Shown one piece after another: positions 11,290 through 20,970 of a DNA stretch of 64,000 nt (positions within the stretch are counted from its first letter, which is position 1; every line of letters begins with the position of its first letter). This DNA is from Beroe forskalii (lineage: Eukaryota > Ctenophora > Nuda > Beroida > Beroidae): positions 756,053 to 820,052 of the forward strand of contig WFMF01000041.1 of assembly GCA_011033025.1 (NCBI GenBank), in the 5' to 3' direction. The position numbers and the translations under genes were made by a program. Below the pieces are notes generated by a model. The model was given only the letters and a program-made list of their open reading frames with translations. It did not search any database and had not been told where the DNA came from.

Positions 11290-11880
11290 TCATATCTCGG
11301 TCCAGGAAGGTCGTAGAGACTTCCATCTTGGGCTTAAACGAATCACCCAATTGCCATGTTTTATACAATTGTTCATGAAGATATGCCCTAAAATGCAGGA
11401 AAAAGTTTTGGGCCAAAACTGTTTTTCACCTCCCATAAGCGAGCCATTCATCAACAAAATTTTCATATCTTGGTCCACAAAAGTCGTAGAGACTTCATCT
11501 TGGGCTCAAAAGAATCGCGCAATGGCCACATTTCTATACAACTTTTCATAAAGATATGTTCTAAAATACTCATGTAAAAAGTTTCGGCCAAAAACTGATT
11601 TTTCCACCATACGTAGCTATTTATGATGAAGGAAGCTTCATATCTCGGTCCAGAAAGTCGTAGAGACTTCGTCTGGGGTTCAAACGAATCTGTATGGCCA
11701 CATTTTTATGCAATTTCTTATGAACCTTTGTCCTTAAATGCACAGGAAAAGTTTTTGGGCCAAAAACTGTTTTCGCCATATATGAGCCATTTATTACCAG
11801 TGGAAGTTACGTATCTCGGTAAGAAAGCCTTGAAGCTTCATCTAGGGCTTGAGCGGAATTGCAATGGCCTGGCCATTTTA
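11290..11880. repeat. Third cluster of the ~165 bp foldback-arm repeat
   Basis: About four diverged units, each beginning with a variant of ATATCTCGGTCCAGGAAG and continuing GTCGTAGAGACTTC, AACGAATC and ATACAATT. They are the same family as the arms at 5.8-6.6 and 8.3-9.2 kb but more diverged and in one orientation only. Confidence 0.7.
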
Positions 11881-12599
11881 AAATATATAATAAGACTTAT
11901 TAATAAATTGGTTTTTCCTCATCAATTTATACATCTGAATCCTCAGAAGACTATATGTCCCCTGTAAAAAGTTATATATTGCTTCAAAGACTGTACAAGG
12001 GTCTTGGTGAGGTATGATAAATACCAAGGTGCTCCAAATTTAAGGTCACTGAATGGCTTGGAATGTATTGAACCAATTATCAATTTTGCAAGGTAACAAT
12101 AGTACATAAATGTAAATCGTGGTGATACTCACGATGATGTGGAGATGTGGCATTCCTGAATGCTAAAAGAGATATCCTGTATTACTACTGTTATGGTTCT
12201 ATTGAAGATCCTTCCTACTAAAGCAGTGAAATTCTCATGAAATAGATAAATGACTCATTGCATCCAGGACAATATTTTCTCTTGGAAATGTGTTTAATAA
12301 AAGTCTTGAATACCCTGAATCTTGAGCTCATTAAAAGCTACACTATGAAATGCGTTGTTGTCAGTAGTATTAGAATCGGAAAGGTGAACTGCCAAGGTTA
12401 GCTTGGCTCGTCACCGTTTTCATGAGTGAGGATTTGTCCAATCAGACTTGAACCCTGGATGTTGTGAATGACAGACCGCACAATTCTTATCCACTCAACC
12501 AAGCGCAGGATGAGGTATTTTTGCAAGGTTCATTTATTGAATGCCACCCTGTGATGGGACTGACCTTAAATTCTTAAATTGAGCACTTTTGTATAAATT
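11881..12599. other. AT-rich, no gene seen, ends at scaffold gap
   Basis: No exon, repeat family or RNA gene recognised. It ends directly at the run of Ns. No satellite is visible on this side of the gap. Confidence 0.45.
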
Positions 12600-12699
12600 N
12601 NNNNNNNNNNNNNNNNNNNNNNNNNNNNNNNNNNNNNNNNNNNNNNNNNNNNNNNNNNNNNNNNNNNNNNNNNNNNNNNNNNNNNNNNNNNNNNNNNNN
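12600..12699. other. Assembly gap of exactly 100 N
   Basis: Exactly 100 Ns, a usual placeholder for a scaffold join of unknown size. Satellite begins immediately after it. Any frame that crosses it is meaningless. Confidence 0.98.
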
Positions 12700-13518
12700 A
12701 AATTTACACGCCATCCATGGACGACAAGAAAGACATACTTCCAGAATCCCGAAATCGAGCCATTTTCTGGCTCTGTTATGGGGGTTAAAATCGCGTTTTC
12801 GGCTTAAAACTGCCTTTTTCGCCTTATTGGGCGTAGATGTCTCATGGGTGGTCAAATAGAGTAATATCTGGTCATAAATTATGCGCCTGAAACCACTGAC
12901 AATGATATTCGCCAGTTTTCCTTTGTTTTCCTGTAAATCAAAAACCCTATTTTACCTCTCAAAACAGTGATCCAGGACGTTCTTCATTTCTGAGGCACCC
13001 AAGATCCGAAATCAGCTTTGGCCGATTGAGCTGAAAATTTGAACATATCCATGGACGACCTTAGAAGACATACCATACTGAAATCCGAAATCAGCCATTT
13101 TCTGTCTGTTATGGGGTTAAAATCGCGTTTTCGGCTTAAAACTGCACTTTTTCGCCCTTATTGGGCGCAGATGTCTCATGGGTGGTCAAATAGAAGTGTA
13201 TCTGGTCATAAATTATGCGCTGAAACCCACTGAACCAATGATATTCGCCAGTTTTCCTTTGTTTCCTGTAAATCCGCCCTATTTTACCTCTCAAACAGTG
13301 ATCCAGGACGTTCTTCATTTCTGAGAATTTTTAAGATCCGAAATCGAAAAGCTTTGGCCGATTGAGCTGAAAATTTGAACGCCATCCATGGACGACCTTG
13401 AAAGACATACCACATACTTCAGAATCCCGAAATCAGCCATTTTCTGTCTGTTATGGGGGGTTAAAATCGCGTTTTTCGGCTTAAAAACTGCCTTTTTTCG
13501 CCCCTTATTGGGCGCAGA
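12700..13518. repeat. ~352 bp satellite, partial array (left of the Gypsy element)
   Basis: About 2.3 monomers, richer in small indels than elsewhere. They share the landmarks of the other arrays: CATCCATGGACGACC, CAGCCATTTTCTGTCTG, TTATTGGGCG and TCATGGGTGGTCAAAT. They carry GGGCGCAGATG where most monomers have GGGCGTAGATG. The retrotransposon interrupts a monomer at this word. Confidence 0.95.
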
Positions 13519-14423
13519 TGTTGAAAAGGGATAAAACTAGGGTTAAGTTTGGTTCGGGCCGAGGGGTCTATTATGGGCTTACCTAAGTGTCACTGCTCGA
13601 GTAAAACAACGGATTGTTCAAAAGATAAAACAATACTAATTAGTTGACAGTCAACTAAAATCTCCCTGCCTAATAAGGTCACTTATAGTTAACAAGTTCC
13701 CTTAACGTAACTAACCTAGTTAACAAAGTTCGTTACAGTTTCCCTTCAGAAGTCACCCATAGTTAACAAGCTTCTTCTATGCCACAAGGTCACTTATAGT
13801 TAACAAGTTCCCTTTACGTAACTAACTTATAGTTAACAAGTTCGTTACAGTTCCCTTCAGAAGTCGCTTATAGTTAACAAGCTATTTCTATGCCACAAGG
13901 TAACTTATAGTTAACAAGTTTCCTTCTGCAACCAACTTATAGTTAACAAGTTTGTCTGATTTCCCTTCAGAGGTTGCTTATAGTTAACAAGCTTCCTCTT
14001 TGCCCACGAAACTGAAAGGTAAGAAATAGCTCCGGACCGCCCCTTATATACAACTCTCGTCTGGCTCATAACACGTGAGAAATACTGCGTCAAGGTCACG
14101 TGGACAGTCACGTATTGCTAAAAATAGCCTAATCTAGATTCAAATGTTACGCCCATACGTTAAGTATTGACAGCCAAACTGCCAGTATCCTTTTCACTAT
14201 CAAATAGGAGCAAAAGCAGCATATACAGAATACATAATTAGCTAAAATAGAAACAGTTGCACACGCCCATGAACACCAAAGGAATGTGTATAACAAGATA
14301 CTTAATGCCCGATTACGTAATCTGTTAATAAATATCATGATCACATACGCAGTCAAATATACAATCTAAAAATAGCACATGTTTCGTTTATCTACTTCAA
14401 ATGCCATACTTCACCTTACAACA
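13519..14423 (-). repeat. 3' LTR
   Basis: 905 bp, opening TGTTGAAAAGGG and ending CCTTACAACA on the plus strand. It matches the right LTR with scattered substitutions and small indels, several of them within the internal TTATAGTTAACAAG units. The polypurine tract lies directly at its right edge. Confidence 0.93.
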
Positions 14424-14432
14424 TCTCTCCCC
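14424..14432 (-). promoter_or_regulatory. Polypurine tract
   Basis: On the minus strand GGGGAGAGA abuts the LTR start TGTTGTAAGG. The position and purine run fit the primer for plus-strand DNA synthesis. Confidence 0.75.
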
Positions 14433-14646
14433 GGGCATTTTCTTTTGAAAATTTAATATTTTAAAATTTAAATTTTCACAAATGCTACGTTAATGTAAAA
14501 GCTCAAATACTGTCAGTATACCTACTAGATATTATAAACTTATGATAATTTAAGGTGTTAGTACTTATGAAAACTAAAATATCATTCAAGATTCCAAAAC
14601 TGGGCGGTCCTGGATTAATTCCAACCCTCCCTGAGCGAGTAGGCCT
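14433..14646. other. Retrotransposon 3' untranslated region
   Basis: AT-rich, between the pol tail stop and the polypurine tract; no coding signal. Confidence 0.6.
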
Positions 14647-14983
14647 TTAAAGGGGGTCGAAACCCAAAGAACGGGTTATAAGGTTCTGAGTCATATGAGG
14701 TGGACTCAAGCGGGTATTTTGGGGTGCCACCCAGTTTACGTTTCCGTACCCGTACCTATCGGGAGCTCTTCTTTCCCTGGTACTCCTCCTTGGAGGTGTA
14801 GGAGTATGTACTACTGTGTTATCAGCCTGAGGACTTAGGTCAACAGTAGACAAGGAATCATCCTGATCGTCTAATGAGTGGTATTGCGACCTCGTGGTCT
14901 GGCCACTGTTTTCAGGCAAGCTGCTGCTTACCCCTGATGCACCACTGCTAGAACTCTCTACTGGAGGTTCTGTCTCAGCATTA
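14647..14983 (-). pseudogene. Pol C-terminal tail, shifted frame
   Basis: This frame continues the integrase ORF after a break at the CCCCC run 14984-14988. It reads PPVESSSSGASG, then acidic-serine stretches, and RRSTRERRAPDRYGY, a basic tail of the kind often seen at the end of Gypsy pol proteins. The upstream frame ends at 14981 with a stop. A one- or two-base indel explains the break and may be a consensus error. No catalytic role is known for this tail. Confidence 0.65.
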
Positions 14984-16677
14984 CCCCCTCGGTGTGCTGG
15001 TTATGATCGGTGTTTGCTCCACTGAGCTCAACTGAGGGAACAGCACACGATTAGGAGTTCTTCGTGGTTTTAAAGGCGGTCTATTAGCAATACCGACAAA
15101 CTCCAGGTCATTGTCGGAGTCACTGTCTGCATCTTCTATAAACTGTGGAGGTGGAGAAGATGGGACTCGTCCTTCCAAGGCATTCCCCTCGGCATTAAAA
15201 GGCTCAACAGATTTTGGAGAATACCCATTCCTAACATATCTTTTTAATTTGCTGATGTTGCAAATTTTCTCCTCGCCATTAGGAAGAGTAACCTCGTATA
15301 AATGGTCACTCACTTTCCTTGTGATTTTGTAAGGACCGACCCAGCGAGGGCCAAATTTATGCGTGGGACACTGAATCATAATGAACACTTCCTCTCCTTC
15401 CTCGAAAAACGGCCCTTTGAGGTTTTTGTCATGATAACGCTGAGAGTAGCAAAAATCTGCCTCGGCGTTTTGCCTCACCCTGCGGGTAATTTCTTTACAG
15501 TTCTTATAAATTTCCCACGCCTTGAGATCATAATCACCCGCCTTGATAGGTTCCAACTCATAATCCTTTCGAGTCTCCGCCAGCATACTTAGCGGTGTGT
15601 TCAACTCCTTTCCAAACACAAGGAAATTACTGCTATAACCTGTGTGTCTATTCTTCAAGCAGTTCAATGAAAATACCACCCTACCTAAGTATAAATCCCA
15701 ATCCTTGTAACACTTTTCCGGAAGTGCCGCCCTCATGGCCATATTTATCCTCCGATTGCTACGTTCGGCTCTACCAGTAGTTCTGCTGACATATGGTTGG
15801 CCATGCGTTAGCTTGCAATCAAATGCGGCCAGGACCGTATTAAAGAACTTAGACTTAAATGATGGGTGATTGTCAGCCATCATTTCGTGGGGCACACCGA
15901 ACTTTTCAATCCAGTGCCTACGAATTAAGGAAATACTCTCCTCGGCTTTCTGGGTTCTGGTAGGAATTGCTACCAGGTAGTTACTCCAGCAATCAGTGAT
16001 AGTCAGTATGAACTTATTCCTCCTCGCAGTCAGACCCACCTTCTCAGGTTCGATGTGATCGATTTCTACACCATCGTTGAAGGTATGGAACAATATATGC
16101 TGGAGGGGAGCCTTCGCATATCTAGTAGGAGCCTTGGTTTCAGCACACTTGTAGCATGCCCCAACCCATAACTTTATACATTCCTCCATCTGCGGCCAGT
16201 AGAAATTACGGCGACAGAGTTCCAGAGTGTTAGCAACACCGGCGTGGCACGACTCTCCAGAATGGATCTTGTCCATCACAGTTTCCTGGAGCGATTCAGG
16301 GACGATGATAAGTTCCCTGTCCTCAGTAAGGCCCTTAGTGTCATGCCACTTCCTCCTTAGTAACCCGTCCTTCATGGACAGTAGGGGAAACTGCTTCCAG
16401 TAACTAAGCAATTCCTTGGGACACCTGTTAGCCTGAACTGATTTAGGCTTCTCTGCCTTTTTAACCCACTCTATTACCTTAGAAACGATATCATCGTCTT
16501 CCTGAGCCTTCTTAATTTCTTCACGTGATGGAAGGCTGTCTAATGATACCGAACTACTGGAATTGGTAACAGAATTAACAACATGACACCTAGTATCATC
16601 ATTCGGACGTAATTGCAAATCACAATTACAATTATCTTGCTCGTTCTTTGTAACCACAAAACGAACATGAGGGGGTG
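14981..16677 (-). CDS. Pol, integrase region (Ty3/Gypsy)
   Basis: Integrase inserts the cDNA copy into host chromosomes. A zinc-binding HHCC region is visible (HSGESCHAG, later GACYKCAETKAP, with RRNFYWPQM between). The catalytic core shows the DDE triad as VEIDHIEP, MMADNHPSFKS and, about 35 residues later, GRAERSNRRI. Beyond it lies a GPY/F module (GPRWVGPYKI) and NISKLKRY; no chromodomain was seen. The frame begins with no ATG because it is the middle of a polyprotein. Upstream of about 16670 the sequence changes to the Penelope-like insert on the other strand. NHPSF where most relatives have NGPxF is a mild oddity. The frame ends early at 14981. Confidence 0.9.
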
Positions 16678-17240
16678 TTTCAACCTGTTCCTCAAACAGG
16701 TATGAAGGAATGGTGGCAGTTCATTACGGTTTGGAGGAGGTATATTGATGATATCTTTGGCCGATGGAGGGGTACCACTCGGCAGTTTCACCTCTTTGTC
16801 AATGAATTGAACAACAAAGCAAAAGACTATGGAATCCAGTTTGCAGATGCTCAAATAGGGGAATCAGTCCATTACCTTGATGTTACCATATATTTGGATG
16901 ACAATGGTGAAATTCAGTATTGCCTTTACAAAAGGATACTGATGCTCGCCAATTTTTGAATATAAAAGCTTTCACCCAAAAAGATGTCTTCAGGTCTGTA
17001 GCGTTCTCACAAATGCTTAGAGTCATAAGTAGAAACTCTACTGATGAAACTACAGTAAGAGATTTGGCAGAACTGAAAGATGATCTTGAGAAATGTGGGC
17101 ACAAAGAGGAGGATTTGGAGGAAATTGAACCTCAAGCTGTTCATAGAGCTATGGTTAATTATAATAAAAAGAGTTCACCCATCACAGCCTCTGAAAGTGA
17201 TAAACCAGAAAGCCTTGTTTTCACCACTAAATTCTTTTAA
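16675..17240 (+). pseudogene. Penelope-like reverse transcriptase, 3' part (frameshifted)
   Basis: The first frame gives EWWQFITVWRRYIDDIFGRW, the RT catalytic box with the DD pair, and HYLDVTIYLDD. At an A-run near 16931-16935 the frame changes and continues KDTDARQFLN, FRSVAFSQMLRV and SRNSTDE, the usual order in Penelope RTs after the catalytic box (FLD-I, LY-K-TD, S-P-SQ-R). Palm motifs before the DD box are absent. A one-base loss explains the shift. After 17240 the coding signal becomes patchy until the nuclease part. Confidence 0.7.
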
Positions 17241-17596
17241 AGGAAGTCAAAGTTTTGAAATCATTCATCCATAAGCTAGAACCTGACATTAAAGCGAATT
17301 GCTGGTGAAATGAGAATCATATTTGCTCTGAAAAAGAATCATTGCATACAGCAAAGAGTGGTTAAAACAGGCGGTTAAGCATAGGTATGGTTGATCTGAT
17401 GCAGGACAAGCCTTAGAAAGAATTCTCAGGCTTGTGGAGCCAAGGGATGTAGAACATGCCCTTTACTGTTTGGAGCTGATGAGGGAGGTATTTGTTAATG
17501 GGTTTAAGGTTCGTCTGGATAAGAAGTTGAACTGCAAAATCCAAGAATATCATTTATCTAGCACAATGTTCAGTTTGTCAGGCTTTAAAACTGGAT

Positions 17597-17839
17597 ATGG
17601 CTGATGTTCTAGGCAGCAAAAAAGACAGTGTGCTGTTTGAAGACACTTATGTTGGCCAAACTCTAAGTGAGGGTCACGTGAGAATTAATGGGCATAGAAA
17701 ATGTTTCAAGGCTGATAAAAATGGTGAATTTTCAGATTATAAGAAGTTGGCTTTATCATGGCATTGCCATGTAGAGCACCCTGATGATTTCGATCTTAAA
17801 TCTTTCAAATTTGGTTTATTAGAGATTGCAAAAGTTTAG
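17597..17839 (+). pseudogene. GIY-YIG-like nuclease end of the Penelope-like element
   Basis: About 80 codons with YVGQT, RINGHRKC and LALSWHCHVEHPDDFDL. The YVG-T box followed by R...GHR is the pattern of GIY-YIG nucleases fused C-terminal to Penelope RTs. The usual cysteine-rich linker upstream is not clear in this frame. The reading frame ends normally at 17839, followed by about 400 bp of AT-rich 3' sequence. Confidence 0.6.
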
Positions 17840-18275
17840 ATTTAGACAGAGAGGAAAATAGGCTGATCACAAAATTTAGAACAGATGTTATTGGCCTGAA
17901 TAGAATTAAAGTAGTAAGATAATTTCTCTCGTTCCCAGTTTTTTATGAGTTATGATTTTGTCATCTGCATTCCTTTTATTTTGATTCATACCGGCTCATC
18001 CTAGCTGAGGGTGAAGGAGCATTCTATAATCGGTTGTTAATTCAGAGTCTCAGGTGTTTACTTTAGAATGATTCTATTCTACCGTACTCATTTGAATGTT
18101 TTACCGTGCCGATTGTGCTCTTACCCCTCAACTCCTTTTTCCTTGCTGATTTAGTTTTTTGATAATTTTCACAGGATTTATTTTTCTGATTTATGTTCAC
18201 CTTGATATCACTAATTGATTGATTTACACAGGATGGAATTCTAAGGATGTTTTATACGAAGATATCAAGTTCCAA

Positions 18276-19080
18276 TCAATAACTGTTTGTCTTATTTGCT
18301 GTCCAACCAAAATAAAATGAAGGAATGATAGACTTCACTTCTTCAAGATCCTCCTCAGGTCCTTCCATAAATGCCGCTGTTTGAGTACCACTATCCTTAT
18401 ACTCAATCAACTTATTACCCACCGCTTTCACTCTATTCTCCTTTACCTTAGGGGCTTTATTAACCTTAAGAAACTGAGGGTACTTAGCGGTGTAGTAACG
18501 ATTAATAAGCGAGTCCACAGCCTCCAAAGTTATATCATGATCACTTTTAATTGACAATGTATTAATTTTAGACTGGGATTCCTCCTTACTTGATGACCTA
18601 TTGAATGACTGATAACTGTACCTACTCAATGCATCAGCACAGTTATTTTCCTTGCCACTCACATGTGAAATAGTGAAGCGATAATTTGCCAACTCCTGTA
18701 ACTTCCTAATCACCGATGTAGACATTTTAGAAAATATAGTGTCTATGTTCAGCAGTGGGAGGCAGTCTGTTATGACTTTGAAATGTTTGACACCCCTCAA
18801 ATATAATTTGAAGTATTTGAGTGTCTGATAGAGTGTCTCGAATTCCAACTGCGTTTGAGGCCAAATTTTCTTGTGTTCCTGAATTTGGCGTGAGAAATAA
18901 GCGACAACTCGCCTCCTACCCTTAATGAGCTGTGTGAGAGTAGCTCCGTAAGCCCACTTACTCCCATCTAACTGTACCTCATAACTAGAGTGTGGGTCCT
19001 CCACATCAGGGAATGCTAACACTGGAGCAGTCACCATAGCCTCCTTCAACCTATCAAATGCCTCCTGGCATTCATCTGAC
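18276..19080 (-). CDS. Pol, RNase H region (Ty3/Gypsy)
   Basis: RNase H degrades the RNA strand during reverse transcription. Acidic active-site positions are visible in order: QLDGSKWAYG, LEFETLYQ, VITDCLPL and NNCADALSR. The preceding AFFSRQ-like motif (VAYFSRQIQEH) and HVSGKENN also fit Gypsy RNase H. The frame is the polyprotein interior; the true upstream joint to RT is damaged by indels at about 19085-19150. The C-terminal side ends at 18276 where the nested insert has separated it from integrase, so the last residues and stop may not be original. Confidence 0.88.
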
Positions 19081-19293
19081 CATTCGAAGCTATTTGACTT
19101 CCTAAGAAGTCAGTAAAGAGGTTAGCTATGTCACTATACCCCTGACAAATTACTATAATTAAATATGCCCATAACACTCTGAAGTTCAGGTTTATTCTTA
19201 GGCGGCTCTAGTTTAGTGATAGCTTCAACACGGTCGTCATTAATTTTGACGCCATCTCCCGTCAATGTTACCCCTGTGTAAACCACTTCTTCC
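19081..19293 (-). pseudogene. RT-RNase H connection with frame breaks
   Basis: All three frames must be combined to follow the RT connection homology here (PELQSVMGIFNY in one frame, GYSDIANLFTDF in another, then SNSFEWSDE in a third). At least two indels are needed, plus the one at 19306-19314. This is either decay or noisy consensus. Confidence 0.7.
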
Positions 19294-20970
19294 CTAAGAA
19301 AATGGCACTTTTAGGGTGAGCTTCATTCCACCTTGAAGAACACGTTCAAACACCATTTCCAAGAGGTCTATGTGTGACTCCACATTCCTAGTGAACACTA
19401 ATATATCGTCCACGAAATAAGCCACATGCTCTATAGGCATGTTAGCTAACAGCATCATGATAGCCCTGGTGAGGTGACCTGAACTAGTCTTACAGCCCAT
19501 GATCATTCTCTTGAAATGATACTGTTTTCCTTTATACATAAACGAGGTGACGAACCTGCTATCTTTGGTATAAGGAATCTGATGGAAAGATTTAGACAAA
19601 TCCATTGTGGAGTATAGGTTTTTATCACCCACTCTGTCTAGGATATGATTCAAGTTAGTCAATTCCATCATTTCGTCCTTAATCTGCAGGTTCACCTGGC
19701 GCAGGTCACAAACCATCCGCCAGCTCTCCTTTTTAGCACCTTTAGGGACCAGGAATATAGGGCTATTAAAATTTGAGTGTTCATGAGATTCCTCAACCAC
19801 CCCAGAATCAATCAAGTCACCTATCTGCTTATCCATCTCTTTTTCGTGACGATATGGGATAGGACGACTCGGAACCCAACGTGGTTTATAATCTTCCTTT
19901 AATTCTAGGCGTGCTTCATAGAAATTACATCGCCCTATGTCATGATCACCTGTTGAAAATATCGATTTGTATTTCCAACATACTTCCTTAAGCCTCTTAA
20001 GGCTATTATCATCTATTTTTAGCTCGTTTAATTTGAGTTGTTCAAATAGACTCTCCCTAGTCCACCCCTCGGACACATTATCACCACTTCCCCTGACATT
20101 CTCGTTACATGGTGGGGCACCATCCTGCCTACGCATGTCCTCACCCTCTCTCTCAACTGTGACCTTCATAACTCGCTGGCCCAAGTCAACAGGTTTCAAT
20201 TGGCCCATCAATGTCCTCTTATTCAACCTAATGGGGTTTTCAGTGGTATTAATTACCCTAATAGGGACCGTACCATTCTTAGAGTTGACTAAGGAATGTG
20301 CAACCATAATACCTGTACCTGCCATGGTGTTATAGTATGGTTCCATTTGACCATAAAGATCAACTTTACCATTTTTACCCAGCAGTTTGCCCGAAATATG
20401 TTTACCTGAAAAGGGCGGTATGTCAACAGTTTTCTCAGAGACGACCTTAACGCCCTGCTTTACCGGTTTCGGGGGTTCCCGAAATTCTGTAGAATCACCA
20501 CTACTGAAAACCCGTTTATTCTTAGCGTCAATAGTTATGCCATACTTTGATATAATATCCATGCCCATGAGGATCTCTGCCTCTATGAAGTCAGCTACTA
20601 CGAAGTTGTGGTTAATTTTAACTCCAGCTAACTCGGCAGGGAGGGTAATTTGGCCGTAAATCTTGACACTGTCCCCTGTGAAAGCCTTCAATTTCAGCTT
20701 ACATTCTGAAACCTCTTTTTCCTTTTTAATAAATTTCAAGAAGGCATGTGAAACTATTGACATAGATGAGCCCGTATCTATGAAGCAATCAATGGGCCTA
20801 TTACAACATGAACCTTTAATCATGATACATTTTTCAACAGTACCGCTATCTGTGTTATAACACGTCTCCTTCCCTTTAAAAACACCCTTGTCTAAGTTAC
20901 GTTTTCCGGATGACGAAGCAGGACAAGTTACTGACTTGCCATCCGGTATCCGTTTAAATGATACCTTTGA
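19294..20970 (-). CDS. Pol, protease and reverse transcriptase (Ty3/Gypsy)
   Basis: The frame is open from 20970 and overlaps the end of gag by about 40 nt in the -1 frame, so it needs no ATG of its own. An aspartic protease comes first (CFIDTGSSMS; later ILMGMDII). RT follows: RPIPYRHEKEMDKQI, SPIFLVPKG, WRMVCDLRQVN, STMDLSKSFHQI, MGCKTSSGHLTRA and the catalytic box YFVDDILVF. YFVDD instead of the usual Y-V/I-DD-I spacing variants is acceptable for the family. The frame stops at 19294 after MKLTLK because of an indel in the CTTTTAG run 19306-19314; coding homology continues in another frame. Confidence 0.92.
   Translation of the reverse strand, partial: SKVSFKRIPDGKSVTCPASSSGKRNLDKGVFKGKETCYNTDSGTVEKCIMIKGSCCNRPIDCFIDTGSSMSIVSHAFLKFIKKEKEVSECKLKLKAFTGDSVKIYGQITLPAELAGVKINHNFVVADFIEAEILMGMDIISKYGITIDAKNKRVFSSGDSTEFREPPKPVKQGVKVVSEKTVDIPPFSGKHISGKLLGKNGKVDLYGQMEPYYNTMAGTGIMVAHSLVNSKNGTVPIRVINTTENPIRLNKRTLMGQLKPVDLGQRVMKVTVEREGEDMRRQDGAPPCNENVRGSGDNVSEGWTRESLFEQLKLNELKIDDNSLKRLKEVCWKYKSIFSTGDHDIGRCNFYEARLELKEDYKPRWVPSRPIPYRHEKEMDKQIGDLIDSGVVEESHEHSNFNSPIFLVPKGAKKESWRMVCDLRQVNLQIKDEMMELTNLNHILDRVGDKNLYSTMDLSKSFHQIPYTKDSRFVTSFMYKGKQYHFKRMIMGCKTSSGHLTRAIMMLLANMPIEHVAYFVDDILVFTRNVESHIDLLEMVFERVLQGGMKLTLKVPFS
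20906..20958 (-). promoter_or_regulatory. Programmed -1 ribosomal frameshift signal between gag and pol
   Basis: On the minus strand the heptamer TTTAAAC (20958-20952) lies in the gag frame as T TTA AAC (codons Leu-Asn), the canonical X XXY YYZ form. Five bases later CCGGATG (20946-20940) pairs perfectly with CATCCGG (20912-20906). The 27-nt loop holds an inner CAAGT/ACTTG stem (20924-20938). The gag stop follows at 20928-20930, and the pol frame is open across the site. Confidence 0.85.

Larger units (their letters stand above)
16670..18240 (+). mobile_element. Penelope-like element fragment nested in the Gypsy pol
   Basis: This segment splits the Gypsy pol between RNase H and integrase and is coded on the opposite strand. 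It has a Penelope-type RT end (16675-17240) followed by a GIY-YIG-like nuclease end (17597-17839). The N-terminal RT motifs are missing, so the copy is 5' truncated, as expected for target-primed reverse transcription. Boundaries are set by where Gypsy homology stops (about 16675 and 18270) and may be off by tens of bases. I could not find a convincing target duplication. The exact Penelope family is not assigned. Confidence 0.7.

Noticed and set aside
12574..12855. Open frames crossing the N run
   Set aside because: They read through 100 undetermined bases.
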